Source: Endomychus coccineus (lineage: Eukaryota; Arthropoda; Insecta; Coleoptera; Endomychidae). Taken from it: DNA of 64,000 nucleotides. The stretch lies in NCBI GenBank assembly GCA_958510875.1, contig OY294068.1, positions 162,228,388 through 162,292,387 of the forward strand, read 5' to 3'. This document shows, piece after piece, positions 1 to 11,299 of this stretch. Every line of letters starts with the position of its first letter. Position 1 is the stretch's first letter. The notes under the pieces were generated by a model. It ran no database searches. It was not told the DNA's origin and saw only the letters and a program-made list of their open reading frames with translations. A program made the translations under genes and the position numbers.

Positions 1-511
1 ATTTTAAAACAAACTATATAATTAGAATTCCATTAGCATATCTAGATGGAAATGCAGACATTGTTTCAAAAGAATATCGATTCTCGATTATTTTCAAACT
101 TGAGTAATTTATACTATAACATATAATTACTTTTAATTAACTATATACGTAACATCCCGTTGATAAAGAAATGGTAATGACCTTAATATATGAGCCATTT
201 CAGTTTGCTCCACTTAGATAACCAAAGCCGAGCTCGGATATCCTATCGATTTCATTTTCACGCTACTTTCATTCTTCTCTACTGAGTATCTATTTTTACC
301 ATTATGTAATATTACCGGAAATATCTTTATCAAATAAAAATGTAGAACATAGCTGCGAAAATGGTTATGTAAAAATACAGTAATTGCAGTGAAAGTAAGT
401 TGACATAATAATCCAGTAAATAAGTCAGGAAAAAGTGCCGAAAGTCTAAAAGTGGGGAAGTGCTCGGATTTGAAAAATTCTTTTTGCATCTGGTTCCATG
501 GACCCCCAGGA
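1..511. other. AT-rich stretch without a recognised gene
   Basis: A 91-codon open frame on the minus strand (214-489) is rich in Phe and Leu and resembles no family I know. Two in-frame features argue against a gene: there is no clear splice context and no conserved motif. I treat it as a chance frame. Confidence 0.4.
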
Positions 512-1505
512 GTATTTATTACACTTGACCCGTTTGGGGGCGGCCAAAATGACGAAATGCCTCCGAAATTAAGCTTTCCAAAAATTGCTGATCACGAATC
601 CGAGGTACGATTTAGGAAATTCAACATGGCGGACAGGAAGTCGAGCTATTTCCCATAAAAAATGGCACTGTTTTTTAGAATGGACATTTTGCCTTGAAAA
701 TATATACTCGGGGGTTTTCGCTGATTACGAATCTGAGGTCTAATTTTGTAAATTCAAAATAGCGGACCGGAAGTAGAGTCATTTTCCAATAAAAATCCTG
801 TTTTTGTAGTTTGCGGACTGAAAATGAAGATACTTGGTGGTTTTTTAGGTTCCTAAATTACGATCAAACTGAAATATAAAATATTGAAAATGCTATCATT
901 TGAAAAAAATACTTCCTCCTTGTATTATTATATCTATATTGTAGCATGCTAATAACGATGCAATCGATATGACGATTTCAAAAAAAATGTGTCTTAAATT
1001 TAATAAATAAATCAGCAAAAATTTGTAATATATTACATAAATTACATTTTTTTACATGGGATTTATATGGGATAAATAATAAAAACAAATCAAACAGTCA
1101 TATTTTTATAAAAAATAGTATTTATTCTATTTGTAGAAAAAAGTCGTATTTATATTTAATAAAATTGTCATCTAATGTTCTCACATAATTAACAAATTTT
1201 CCATTAATCATAATCTGACTCGTATTCAAGAATGGGTATTTCTAATAAAGACAGGATTTTCATTTCCAAATGACTACTTCCGGTACGCAATTTCCGTAAT
1301 CAGCGACCTAGAATCCCCGAATATATATTTTCAAGGCAAAATTTCTATTCTAAAAAAAGTTTTTTTTTAATGGAAAAAATAGCTCGACTTCCGATCCTAA
1401 ATCGGATTTTTTGAAAGCTCATTTCAGGCACAATTCGGGGGCTTTAACCACCCCTAACTTCATTTTTGCCATCCGCAAACGGGTTAAGTGTAATGAAGTA
1501 TATAT
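512..1505. repeat. Foldback (long inverted repeat) element, about 1 kb
   Basis: The left arm (about 512-800) and the right arm (about 1,255-1,505) are reverse complements with scattered mismatches. Shared landmarks are TTACACTT(G/A)ACCCGTTTG at the outer ends, GGAAGTCGAGCTATTT, TTTTGCCTTGAAAATATATA and the inner CCGGAAGTA motif. The roughly 450-bp AT-rich centre between the arms holds no open frame. This is the architecture of a non-autonomous foldback or long-TIR MITE. I cannot fix the target duplication, so superfamily is open. Confidence 0.75.
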
Positions 1506-1799
1506 ATTTCTCTCAATAAAGGGGAATTTTCACACATTATTGACGGCTATAGTACTATTACAAATTTCTTCCAACTCAGCTCGTTTTTCGTCTATTTTTC
1601 TGGACTAAGAAGTGATGTTGCAACAGAAAGCAATCATAATCACCTTTTCAATAAAAATGTACACAATACACTGAAAGTAAGTCTCTTAACTTTCAAGATA
1701 AAGCAGTCATTCTGAACAGATGCAAGAAAATTCTTGAACATTTAAATAAATCATATAAAACTTGCATCCAATAATACTACTAAAATGTTAAAATCGTTA

Positions 1800-2375
1800 A
1801 CGGAGGAAACTGTCATAACTTGAAAGCAGATAAAGAAATTCCATTATAATTATGCACAAAGAAGCTTATAGTAATTCATTAAATGCCATGCTCAATGATG
1901 GTCCATATCAACAGATTTCCAGGAACCCTTTATCTAAATATTTTAAATCGGAAAATCAAAAATTAAAATCCTGTACTCCAATAAACTCCGAGAATTTGAA
2001 ATATAAAATTAAACTTACGAATCCTAATATTCGTAAGCAGTATTGCTTACCTAAAATTCATGGGGTAATTCCATGAGACCAATAATTTCAAACATTAATT
2101 GTCCCACGTATAACGTAGCAAAATGGTTAGTAAAGTAATTTATCAACTCGAACCCCTCATTGTTGTCTGTAAAAAAATCTTTGGAACTAGTTGCAAAATT
2201 GAAAGATCTGAAACTTGAACCTGTTGATACCCTAGTTTCATTTGAAGTTGTTTCACTGTCCTCAAACACCCAAATCCTGAGCCCTAAGCATTGTAGAGAA
2301 ATTACTTTCAAATATTAATACCTCCGATACAAACTGTTCAGAATATTTGATCCTTACATCTTTATGTATGGAGCA
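1800..2375 (+). pseudogene. Penelope-like element RT, N-terminal part (relic)
   Basis: Reading across one or two frameshifts gives the order of a Penelope RT start: LKADKE (for the usual ADKG block), then LNDGPYQQISRNPLSKY, then CLPKIHG (for YGLPKIHK), then after a frameshift MRPIISNINCPTYNVAKW and a partly preserved SFEVVSL block (normally the first catalytic Asp region, SFDVVSLF). The Asp-containing position reads Glu here, so the copy would be inactive. No GIY-YIG or terminal repeat follows because the relic is cut at about 2,375, where a 1.3-kb repeat begins. Assignment to PLE rests on motif order. Confidence 0.8.
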
Positions 2376-3653
2376 AACTGTAACGTGTAAATTCCACCGG
2401 CTTAGAAGTGGCCCCTGTAGTACAATCGGTTAACTCCTGTGACGTCAGCAATGCTAGACCGTATAGTCTAAGGGTCATGGTTGTTCGGTGTCAAATCCGT
2501 AGTTACTGCTTCTATTTCGAGGTTGTTTTGTGAGACAACGAGACGCCGGAAAGAAAGAGAAAATAGAGTTACTTCTGGTCAATCGTTCAAGCGGGAAGTG
2601 CGTTGCTAGGTTATTTCAACAGGGAGGAGATACCAAGCTTGTGTTTGGAACCAAATTCTGGGAATATACTTCCGTTGAAAGTAAAGGCATCAATTACCAA
2701 TTTGGATTGGAATAATTGGGATTATTTGAGTAATTAATGCACCTTAGGGGATTAAAATTTAGTTTCAACTTGACTGGTTGTGGACGGAAGTAAAGTTTGT
2801 CTTATTGGAAGGAAAACCCTATCGTGATAGAGGTAAATATCTTTGTAATAACATTTGATTTATTCACTGACTTCAGGAATCAATTTGCCTTCATAGGTGG
2901 TATCTGACAGAACATATGCTAGTCCTAATTTGTTCAACAATTGTTATGTATTTTGTTCATGTCTGTCTTCTGAAGACAATAGAACAATAGAGGTTTGAAC
3001 TTTTCGTGATTTCAGGGTTCCTTTTTTCTGTTTATGTTTTGGGAAATTCAACAAGACTTCATTGAATCTGCTGTGGAAAAGATTACTTAGGAGTCGCTGA
3101 TTTACTTGTGACATACAATCGTGGAAACGGTATTACAACTGTGGCAGGAGCCCCTACGTCAAGTAGAAGTATTAATTCATAACCAAGCAAGTACAACATC
3201 CAGCACTCACCACGTCAGGCTACCGATTTTGATTTTATGTAACAATTGAAATAATCATTGAGTATTTGTATATTGTGTAAATTCAACTGTTCACTTGTTT
3301 TAATGATTTAAGTAATTACCTTCATTCATATTTTCAATTCATTCGCTTCATATCTCATTAATATAAGTTCTGTCATAACTGTATCAATATTAGTATTTCA
3401 ATCACTAGTAAATTTCCAATCATTCTGGGTATAGGTCTTTTATTTTTTTTTTCAAGGTAATTTAACCTTGGGACTTGAGTATTTGTATCCCCTAGTTATA
3501 TACATAATTCATTGGTTGGTTAAAATACTCTGGCACCCGAATTCTTAACATCTAAAATTATAACTCACGACGGTCTTCACTGTAGCTGTCGGCAACCAAG
3601 TGATAAAATAGAGCTTTTAGTTCATCCTTAAGTAAGAGTAATTTGTACCCTTA
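2376..3653 (+). repeat. 1.3-kb dispersed repeat, LTR-like, copy 1
   Basis: Begins TGTAACGTGTAAATTCCAC and ends near TTGTACCCTTACA, so the termini have the TG...CA form and short inverted ends expected of a solo LTR. The inverse copy at 53,966-55,265 follows it almost throughout. Near the start it also has a box-A-like TAGTACAATCGG, so a tRNA-derived non-autonomous origin is an alternative. Flanking bases (AAAC / AAAT) are only an imperfect duplication. A 61-codon frame at 2,530-2,715 is not convincing as a gene. Confidence 0.6.
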
Positions 3654-5276
3654 CAAAATTTATTTTACTATCAACAAAAATTTCCATAAAACGAAAAATA
3701 GAACGTAACTAAGTCAGAATGTTAGTGAAAACATCGAAAATAGCAAGTAACAGATAGGGGTAACCGGATAATACTGGTGTGGTTGCCAGGTCTTCAGTTC
3801 ATAAAAGGTGACATTCAATAAGCATATTTTTTACAAGAAGCATTGACTACAGCCAATACTATATACACAAAGCCTGGACACTCATAGTGGCATCAAACGC
3901 CGGAGGATATGTTGCAGCTGGTTACCCGTACGTGACGGTGCAATGCTCAGTAAAACAATACATATTCTTGTATTTGTATTCTTGAACCATTTGTAAACGT
4001 CAAAATTTTATTTTTAGTAGTATTAAAGAACCAAAATACCAAGAAGAGTAGTTGTTAGACGTGAACTGAGTCCTTAGTTGCACTCCATTTGGTTTTATTA
4101 ATGTAGAAAACCGGTCTTCTTATTGTTCGGTTCGAAATTTTCCTAACAATATGTAATTTAAATTAAGCTCATTGTGACAATACCAATTATTTCTGAAATT
4201 CAGGGAAATGTATGTGAACATGCAGTATGTGTGTGTCCGTGTTGTTTATTTATTTCAAGCTGAACTAAAGTTTCACGAATCTAACCAATTTAATAAATTT
4301 CTTAAAAACTTCTAAGTTACCTTTGACGATAGGTTCCTGGAAAAGGGGTCCCTTAATCGTTTCCTTTTGAGGGGAATTCTTACATTTATTATTTTCCACC
4401 AAGTTGATATAATATAGCTAATTCCTTATACATTTCAGAATGTAAACCGAATCGACTAGATAAAATAATGGTATTGAATTATCAACTGGATGAGGTGAGG
4501 ATACACGATACTTAACTTGTTATGTTTAGAAAAATCGTTCATGGCTTTGCTATCAGTGAATTATTCTCACTTATAATACTTTGTATCCAATTTGTTTTAG
4601 TTAACCCAAATGTTGTTGTTGCAGGTAACGTGTTATTGCAAGAGGTATCACCAATATTTCCGGCTTTATAATTCAAAAGGAGATATGGATCTCATCAAAT
4701 AAAAGTATCATGTTATTTTCATTTTTATTTGAAAATTTGAATTAACTTTATGAGTATATAAGAAATATATGTCACCCACTACCGAATCGCTGGTATAAAT
4801 TAGAAACTGTTTTTATAGTTCTTGGATGCGGCAAAATAAATACATTTGAACTTCTTAAACACTTATATGAGTGTGGACGAATTGTATATTACAGTGAGGA
4901 TAAAATTATATTAGCAGTTACGGAATATCTCTATACCTTTCCTAGCAAGTCGTCTGCAGTGTAATCTGTTCCGATAGAAAATGGAATTTAAGATTTTCAT
5001 CATCAACAATGGAAGTCAATTTGCAACACACTACATTCAGTCATAATACTGTTATACACGCTTATCTACTACAGGTGAAAGTATTTTCCAATCACACGAG
5101 CAACAGCCCCACAAGAAACCGGGAAAACTCTGTTAAATTCTAATATTTATCACCTGTCACACTCAATATCGGCCATGCGCCATTAAGAGTAAGCGGTACT
5201 GTCGTTAACTACTTCTCTGCCCCAAGCCTTTTGGTAATGACGTGACACAGACGTTTATAGTCAGCGCCCAGGTGTT
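3654..5276. other. AT-rich stretch, nothing recognised
   Basis: No open frame above chance, no RNA motif and no paired inverted ends that I can see. Likely old decayed repeat or plain intergenic DNA. Confidence 0.4.
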
Positions 5277-5868
5277 GTGTATGTAGAGGGTATTGCTATA
5301 GCTCTATGGTGGAACAATTCGAGCAAGCTACTGACAAAACAAGGCATTAATCAAATATTGGACAGATACCAACTTATTCATAGGGGACCATGCGAATGGA
5401 AAACTCATGAATTACTAAAACTAACAAGAATCCAACTCCAGGACTATTTTCAGGGACAGCTCCATATCAAAACAGTGGTCGCGGGTACAACCTATCGGCT
5501 GGCCGGTCTGTACCAGGGGGTCGTGCGTCTGGGCCTCGCGGTCATTGCAAAATTTGGGTTTGGGCAGCCGAGAACTGTCCACGCAATAGTTTTCCAGGCT
5601 GAGGTCTGTGCAATACGGACATGTGCCCTCGAAAACCTTAGATTAAACTACCGAGGTAGGCGGTTTTACATCTGCACACACAGCCGAGTGGCCCTGGGCG
5701 CACTTCCCGCGCACAGTATGACTTCAAGGCTTGTCTAGGAGTGCAGGAAACTCTGGCTAAATTAGCCAGAAGAAACAAACTCCAGCTAGTGTGAATACCC
5801 GCCCACTCTTGCGTGAAGGGAAACGAAGTGGCCGATGAATTGCCCCCGTTTTTGATTGATTGATTGAT
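5277..5868 (+). pseudogene. LINE RNase H domain fragment with (TTGA)n tail
   Basis: The open frame 5,277-5,738 carries the RNase H signature of I/Loa/R1-type non-LTR retrotransposons: FQAEVCAIRTCALENL, then RRFYICTHSRVALGAL where the usual catalytic Asp of TDS is His. After a frameshift the domain continues as LAKLARRNKLQL, a stop, then PAHSCVKGNEVADEL, equivalent to the VPGHSGVxGNExAD motif. The relic ends in TTGATTGATTGATTGAAG at about 5,852, a simple-repeat 3' tail typical of such LINEs. The same protein family occurs at 38.0-38.9 kb (minus) and 41.9-42.7 kb (plus). The N-terminal 70 residues of the frame are not recognisable. Inactive copy. Confidence 0.85.
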
Positions 5869-7103
5869 TGAAGGGACACCTACATGGAATGGGTATGGAA
5901 GAAGGGACGTTATTCAAACTGTGAGAAGAGGACGGTGATTCTATTGTGGCAATGTCTCGCTCTGGATTACAGAAGAAGGATATACTAAGATGACATTTGG
6001 AAACGGATACTGGACGTATTCAAGGAGACATAACTGATAACCGAAAACCAATAACCACATGAAGACCAATAGAAAATGTATTTTAGGCTGCAGTGCTACA
6101 CTCCAAAGGTGATGTAATAATAAATAATAATTAATTCCCGCATATTTCCAGAAAATTTAGCTTATGATCAATATAAGCATCATACAGTTCATTTCTATAC
6201 AATATTTTTTTACGAACATCAAATTTATCAACAAGCTATTGTTCAGATTAAACATTCTAGAATGATTGGATTTATTACACTTATTTTAATCAGTAGTGAC
6301 CATATGATATAATATAAGGATCATAATAACGATCATCATGGTACTAGCCGTACATATTATCAGACAAGGCGCAGCCGAGGCAGATAACATCGTTTATGAT
6401 CCGAATTTAATACAAAATTATATCTTCTGGCGTGTATTTTAAATCAATCTCGATTGCATTTTGATGACTTTGAAATTAATTATACTTTCAACTAATAATC
6501 AAGTTGGCATCATTGATATGACTCGTGCAAGTTACTAAGATATTGTTTATGGATTTCTTAAATTCGTCATAATAATATTTCTCTCTGAAGTTTTCTTTAT
6601 TGTTTTTGAAAGACATCGGCAATTCTGAGAATAGTTTGCCGCCAGAGATTGAAAATTGGCTGTAAACGCAATTTCGGCCGATATCATTATGAGACGTCAG
6701 AAGATAAATGAATTTGTTGTCCAGGTTGTCTTTATATAGTGAAATGTAATTCAATTAGAATAAAATGTTTGTTTTTTGAATAATAATGGATTTAGCTAGA
6801 GCATCATTCTACGCATTTGATGTTCAAGTATTTATTCAAATTCGCGCAATTTCCTTATTACGATTCATGCATAAGTAAGTTTACGAAATTGTGTGTTTTA
6901 TTAATAGCGATACAAGGTTAGTTTCGATGCTCGACTATAAACTAGGTCTTCGAGCTTAAAATACATTGTTGTCGATATAACACAAGAACTGACCTATTTT
7001 TACACTGTTCTGTTGCCAAAAATGCATGGAGCTTACGAAAATTAGTGCTCGTAACCTACAAGCTATATTCTGCTGACCACCCAAGACGTGCTTATGCCCT
7101 CTT
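5869..7103. other. AT-rich stretch with a doubtful LINE-like frame
   Basis: A minus-strand frame at 6,488-6,754 has KLFSELPMSFKN and a following FKKSINN, faintly like the extreme C-terminus of some LINE RTs (YNxLPxxIKxx...FKxxLK). The match is too weak to call. A (TAA)n-like run lies near 6,115-6,135. Otherwise nothing is seen. Confidence 0.3.
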
Positions 7104-7287
7104 GTTTACAAAAATCTTCAAGGTTGTTTGCTTTCGATGGGTGTCAAAACAGAACGGAATGACATATCAGTTTGAAAATTTTAAAGCGTTCTAGTTAAAG
7201 ATGGTACATCACAAATGTCACAAGGGATTTTCAATTGTGGCGCCATCTGTTTTATTTTTCTAGAACTTTTCACCTTGCTCTCGTAGA
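7104..7287 (-). mobile_element. Isolated 5' tip of a mariner element
   Basis: This segment is the reverse complement of the first ~180 bp of the mariner at 23,862. It includes the terminal repeat (CTTTTCACCTTGCTCTCGTA on this strand), the GTGGCGCCA motif, GTACATCACAAATGTCAC and the region just before the transposase start (TTTACAAAAATCTTCAAGG). The transposase itself is absent, so this is a solo tip left by truncation, with only the 5' untranslated region. Confidence 0.8.
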
Positions 7288-7567
7288 GAAGAAGACAGTT
7301 AGAAATATAAAACAATTCAAAGTACTCCAACCTAACAAAATAATATTTATTCCCTGCCAATTAAACACTTCTTTTTGCCAAATGAAAATGTTAAGGAGGA
7401 AACTTGTATTTAAATCGTAGCTTTGCTAAAGACAATTCTTTCAGCAACATCTATGAAGCATAATACTATTTCTTGTAAGAACGAATGTTTAAACGTTCCT
7501 TAAATGATTCAGAAAAAAAATTATTCCGTATTGCGGAACTGTTTTTTTCGCATTTCTAGACGTTTTA

Positions 7568-8104
7568 TTACAGCAAACAATCTCCCCCCCCCCCGGAATT
7601 GATCCAATAGGTGTCTTCTTTTTTGAGCCTGTAACTTCTCAAATGTTCAAAATGCCATTCTCGAAAACGTTGAGATGCCATTAGAGTTTGTCTTCTATCT
7701 ATCGTGTGATATTTAAAACCCATTTTAAGCAAAATTTTCCTTAAACTTGAAATGCTACAGGAAGTATTTGTTTCGTCGTTGGTAAGTCTATTTTTTAGAG
7801 AAACCAGTGTCCTTCTTAATAAATCCACATCATTGTCCTCAGTAATTCTAAATGTCCCAGACTCATGTCGATTTTTTCTAGGAATAGTAGGCTTTAGTAC
7901 TATACCCTTTACCGAAAATAAATAAATACTTGTTAACGCAGACGTTTCGGTTAAAGCATCACTTGAATTAACATCTCTTTTTAGCAAAGATTTACATAAA
8001 TTTCCAATTATTTGATATGAATTTATACACATTCTAACACTAGTACAACAAAAATCACTCACCGGAAAACCAATAAAAACTAAAAATAAAAATGTCAGTT
8101 TCAT
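7568..8104 (-). pseudogene. IS630/Tc1-type transposase, N-terminal DNA-binding part
   Basis: The 178-codon frame holds an arrangement seen in a common insect DDE_3-type transposase: a helix-turn-helix-like N-terminus, then DLLRRTLVSLKNR, CSISSLRKILLKMGFKYHT and ...RFREWHFEHLRSYR. The catalytic DETWF region that should follow is missing; the frame runs instead into a poly-C tract (7,587-7,597) and stops. The first 25 residues look like a signal peptide, but they precede a transposase domain and are probably accidental. A second copy of the family lies at 28.2-29.3 kb on the plus strand with the catalytic half partly kept. Confidence 0.65.
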
Positions 8105-8189
8105 ATTTATATTATTAGGTATATAATAACTCCGGACGGTCTATTTCTACCTACTTAAAATGTTATAATTAGGGTTGCAAGTAAATGAA

Positions 8190-8440
8190 ATTTGTATATT
8201 TTTCCCCTCTGCCCGAAAAAGTGGTAAATTTTGTACCTTTTACGGCCAGAGGGATAATTAGGGTCTTATTGCAGTCAAGAGATCAACGGTATAATTTGAA
8301 CAATTCTCTATCACGCTTATACTGTTATACGTATTCTGATGATGATCGTGAGGCCGAAACGTATGTAAAGATGACAATAATAAGCTTATGGATTAGTGTG
8401 ACCTATTTCTCGAGAATTTTATGTATAACCAGTTCGATAG
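8190..8440 (+). mobile_element. PLE terminal repeat (pLTR) fragment
   Basis: The sequence from the hammerhead motif to GTGACCTATTTCTCGAGAAT and TTTTATGTATAA matches the tails of the PLE copies at 26.4 and 35.3 kb and the inverted tail at 58.0 kb. No coding part is attached. It is therefore a decayed solo pLTR. Confidence 0.75.
8331..8372 (+). ncRNA. Decayed type I hammerhead ribozyme of a PLE
   Basis: Core CTGATGA (8,336-8,342) and GAAAC (8,356-8,360) are kept, with a GTGA loop on stem II and ACGTATGT where the intact copies have the palindrome ACGTACGT. Stem II is reduced to GATC/GGCC, with one mismatch and one G-U pair, and stem I to GTATT/AAGAT with a mismatch. It lies at the same place in the pLTR as the intact motifs. 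Probably no longer active. Confidence 0.7.
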
Positions 8441-8499
8441 AGAAAAGTACAGACGGTAGCGTGGAGGTATCGTTCGAAAGGGGCTAGATTGTAGATGTG

Positions 8500-8990
8500 C
8501 CAAAAACTCTAACAATTATAAAAAGTTTGGCTGTAATGGGCCACTGAAATTTAGGGAACTGCGCGCAACTGTCAGTACTGACATGTATGGCGGGTGGTAG
8601 ACAACTGCTTAGTTCGATGCCGGCCGGGGGTACGTCTAGTTTGGCTTTTTAGTTTGGCTTTTCTTCTGTATTTTTAATTTTTTCTATTTACTGGAATGAA
8701 TTTTTTATACTATATTTAGAATTAAAACTTCTATATTCTGATTTTATCTTTACTAATTTCCTCTCTATTTTTTGACAGGGGCATTGATATATGAACAAAC
8801 GGGTCTTATATGAGTATTGTATTTGTGAATTTTTAATAAGCGATGTAGAGAAGTTGGTCGAGGATTCATGTTAATAAATGAGATTTGTTGATGTTTTTAA
8901 AAGAGTGTTTAATGTTTTTCTTTATACTTTGACTACACGAGAGGGAAACCTATAATGTTCGAAGAACATCCTGTGAGCTATATGTGTGAG
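8500..8990. other. Unassigned spacer
   Basis: A short GC-richer patch (about 8,560-8,640) and AT-rich flanks. No frame or repeat partner was found. Confidence 0.4.
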
Positions 8991-8999
8991 TGTGTTGGA

Positions 9000-9900
9000 A
9001 TAGGAGATAGGTATTCCAAGTTTTCTTGAAGTTTTAGACGTTATAGGTATAGGGAAAGACCTTACTATAGGTAAAGAGTTCCACTTCGTTGTTCAAAAAA
9101 AAAGAAGCCTGGTAGGAAGAAGTTGGGCAGGTCTCGAGTTTGACAATGAAGGGGTGACTATTTAGAGCTAGTCTAATCCTCCTATCTGGAATCTCTCGTG
9201 GTGGAACAACAGACAAGATTTCTGATGAACATCAACTATGGAAATATCTATAGAAAATGGAGGTATAACCCATCTTTCTACGTTGTTCTACAGAGATCAT
9301 TGAATTCGCAAGTGTGACATCATCAATCAGACGAATAGCTCTCTTCTGTATATAATATGAGAGCTTTAGCGTATGTTTTGGACCAAACTCCAAACATGTG
9401 AACAGTAGTAGAACATTACTCCAGGACAGATAGAATCAGTGCTTTGTAGATTATGAGGAGCTGCTGGGAAGTAAAGTTGCTCTTGGCACGGAATAGAAAA
9501 CCAAGCTTTTGTAAAGCGGTTTTCGCAATGAACCTCATATTATGAGAGGGTGATCCCGAGCATGGATATGGAAGACTTCATAGGAACAGTTGTACCTGAC
9601 ATCATCATATTAGGAATTGTGGAATTCGCCTTCCTGGAGAATTTGTGTGGAATTTTGTTGTAGGGTGTATAAGTTTTGTTGGGTCTAAAAATTGATCAAT
9701 TATATCTAGATATGTGAGTTTACCTATTGCAATTATTGTTCTACCATTATTAGTATAGTGAACCCGATATTATTTCAACTGTCTTCTCATTAAGTAATTT
9801 AGCAATTTTAATTCCAGGACTTAGGAATTTGGTAGGGGTTGCTTTAGTGGAATTTATCAGTATATCGCTTCCAAGATATTTAATTTCAGTTTCTGAATTT
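9000..9900 (-). pseudogene. Jockey/R1-type LINE RT, thumb and C-terminus (relic)
   Basis: On the minus strand, across several stops, the reading gives ENRFTKAWFSIPCQEQLYFP, CPGVMFYYCSHVW, REIPDRRIRLALNSHPFIV, and SFFLNNEVELF...VFPYTYNVxNFK. This is the usual thumb order of jockey-like RTs (SFT..QLL..YKA..R..LEYCSHVW; IPP...R..R.A..SHPF.V; SF..R...LWN.LP..VFP..YN...FK). Upstream on the same strand, to about 9,900, pieces such as EIKYLGSDIL are consistent with the RT palm end. A plus-strand relic of the same family lies at 38.9-39.5 kb. The only clean frame is 9,034-9,216. Confidence 0.75.
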
Positions 9901-9939
9901 TTGAGTGCAAGATCTGTTGTGTGAATGAAATATTATATG

Positions 9940-10999
9940 TTATATATGATTAGCTATGGGTTCTCCATTAAGTCCACTTCTCGCAGATATTTTTATGTCT
10001 CACATAGAATATGCTATAATGAGTTCTCCAAAACTAAAAAACATATTCAATTTTGGTACAGATACGTAGTTGATATGTTGGTCCTCTTTAAAGGTACATC
10101 TAGACAATTAGATGCTTTGTTATCATTCATCAATAATATCCATCCCAACATAAAATTCACATTAGAGACAGAAAAGGATCTCAAAATAAATTTCTTAGAC
10201 TTAACATTATTGCATCATAATTATAGCATCTCATTCGACATTTACAGAAAACCTACTTTCACAGATACAGTAATTTGTACCTCTTCACATAGCCCCTATA
10301 GACATAAACTAGCTGATTCATTCAATGATACATAGAGCCTTTTCCCTTCCCTTATCTCAGAAAACAGAAAATCTTAGTAAAGGATTAGATACAATTAAAG
10401 TCATTGCTACAAATAACGGTTTCGGTCCCCAAGTGATTTCTAAATTAATAAATAGAAAAAGACAAAAATTAATTTACAATAGCATTTATCCCTTTATAAA
10501 AGACAAAGATAACTCATTGAAATATGTTTCTTTAACTTATTTTGGTCCTATAAGCAAAAAAATTGCAAACATGTTATCCCATCATAACCTGACCATCAGC
10601 TTTAAACCCCCAAACAAATTATCTCATATTCTGTTCAATGCGAAAGATAAAACTGACAAATTTAAAAGACCCGGAGTTTATAAACTAACTTGTTCAGAGT
10701 GTGATAGTTTTTACATAGGTAGATCTTGCCGTAACATAGCAGTTAGATATGGAGAACATTTTCGTTCCTTTAAAAATAATAAAACCAATTCTTCATTTGC
10801 AAATCATATTTTAGAAACAGGCCATACCTTTCCTAATTTAAATAATGTTCAAATTTTACATAGTCAATATAAAATTTCAAAACTAAATATATTAGAGTCA
10901 ATGGAAAGTTTCAAAGGAATGAAGATGTATGATAATAAGGTCCTAAACGATCAACTAGATTTATATTACAGTAATCTCTTCAATGTATTAATAACCTGA
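9940..10999 (+). pseudogene. Penelope-like element: RT C-terminal half plus GIY-YIG
   Basis: Starts within the RT at LAMGSPLSPLLADIFMSH (about 9,950), then shifts frame at a poly-A run near 10,035 to IQFWYRYVVDMLVLFKG. The catalytic YVDD box therefore reads YVVD: one catalytic Asp is replaced. Next come the PLE blocks NIHPNIKFTLE, INFLDLTLL and IYRKPTFTDT. After a stop or frame change near 10,325-10,335 the frame 10,325-10,999 is open to the end. It contains GVYKLTCSECDSFYIGRSCR and RYGEHFRSF (GIY-YIG endonuclease, PLE type with the CxxC insertion) and a C-terminal LNILESMESF...LNDQLDL block. The pLTR with a hammerhead follows. 5' truncated; RT part inactive, endonuclease part surprisingly intact. 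Confidence 0.92.
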
Positions 11000-11290
11000 T
11001 TTTCGTATTTAAAGTCCGTTAGTGAATATACCCGCACCACTAAGGTCCTCACGGAATTAATTAAAATCACCTTACCTCTCTCTGGTTTTTCCTAGAACTA
11101 TTTCCTATAGTCATAAAATTTGTTTGTATTCCTTCTTTAACCTATATATAGTAGATATAATATTTGTTAAATTCATACCTTCGTTTTCGTCTGAAGATGA
11201 CACGTTTAGTGTTGAAACTATAGTAACGACTATATTAAATATCAGTGATAGTATAACAAAATAGTTTTATTTATTATTTCGTTGGGATAT
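11000..11290 (+). mobile_element. PLE terminal repeat downstream of the GIY-YIG frame
   Basis: Non-coding tail of the PLE. It carries the hammerhead at 11,187-11,229 and then TATTTATTATTTCGTTGGG. The tail differs in sequence from the pLTR family at 8.3, 26.4, 35.2 and 58.0 kb, so a second PLE family is present. Confidence 0.7.
11187..11229 (+). ncRNA. Type I hammerhead ribozyme of a PLE (second family)
   Basis: Stem I TCGT (11,187-11,190) pairs with ACGA (11,226-11,229). Core CTGAAGA is at 11,191-11,197. Stem II GACAC/GTGTT (5 bp, one G-U) closes loop GTTTA. GAA is at 11,214-11,216. Stem III is the perfect palindrome ACTATAGT (11,217-11,224), followed by A as the H17 cleavage nucleotide. Compared with the motif at 26,359, all three stems have different bases but keep pairing, which is covariation. 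One T between core and stem II stays unpaired in every copy here. Activity is not shown by sequence alone. Confidence 0.85.
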
Positions 11291-11299
11291 TATGTTTGA

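Noticed and set aside
6488..6754. LINE RT C-terminus on the minus strand
   Set aside because: Only a loose LPxxFKN-like resemblance; no other block of the family nearby.
7568..8104. Secreted host protein, because the frame starts with a signal-like hydrophobic stretch
   Set aside because: The body matches the N-terminal half of an IS630/Tc1-type transposase that also occurs at 28.2 kb.
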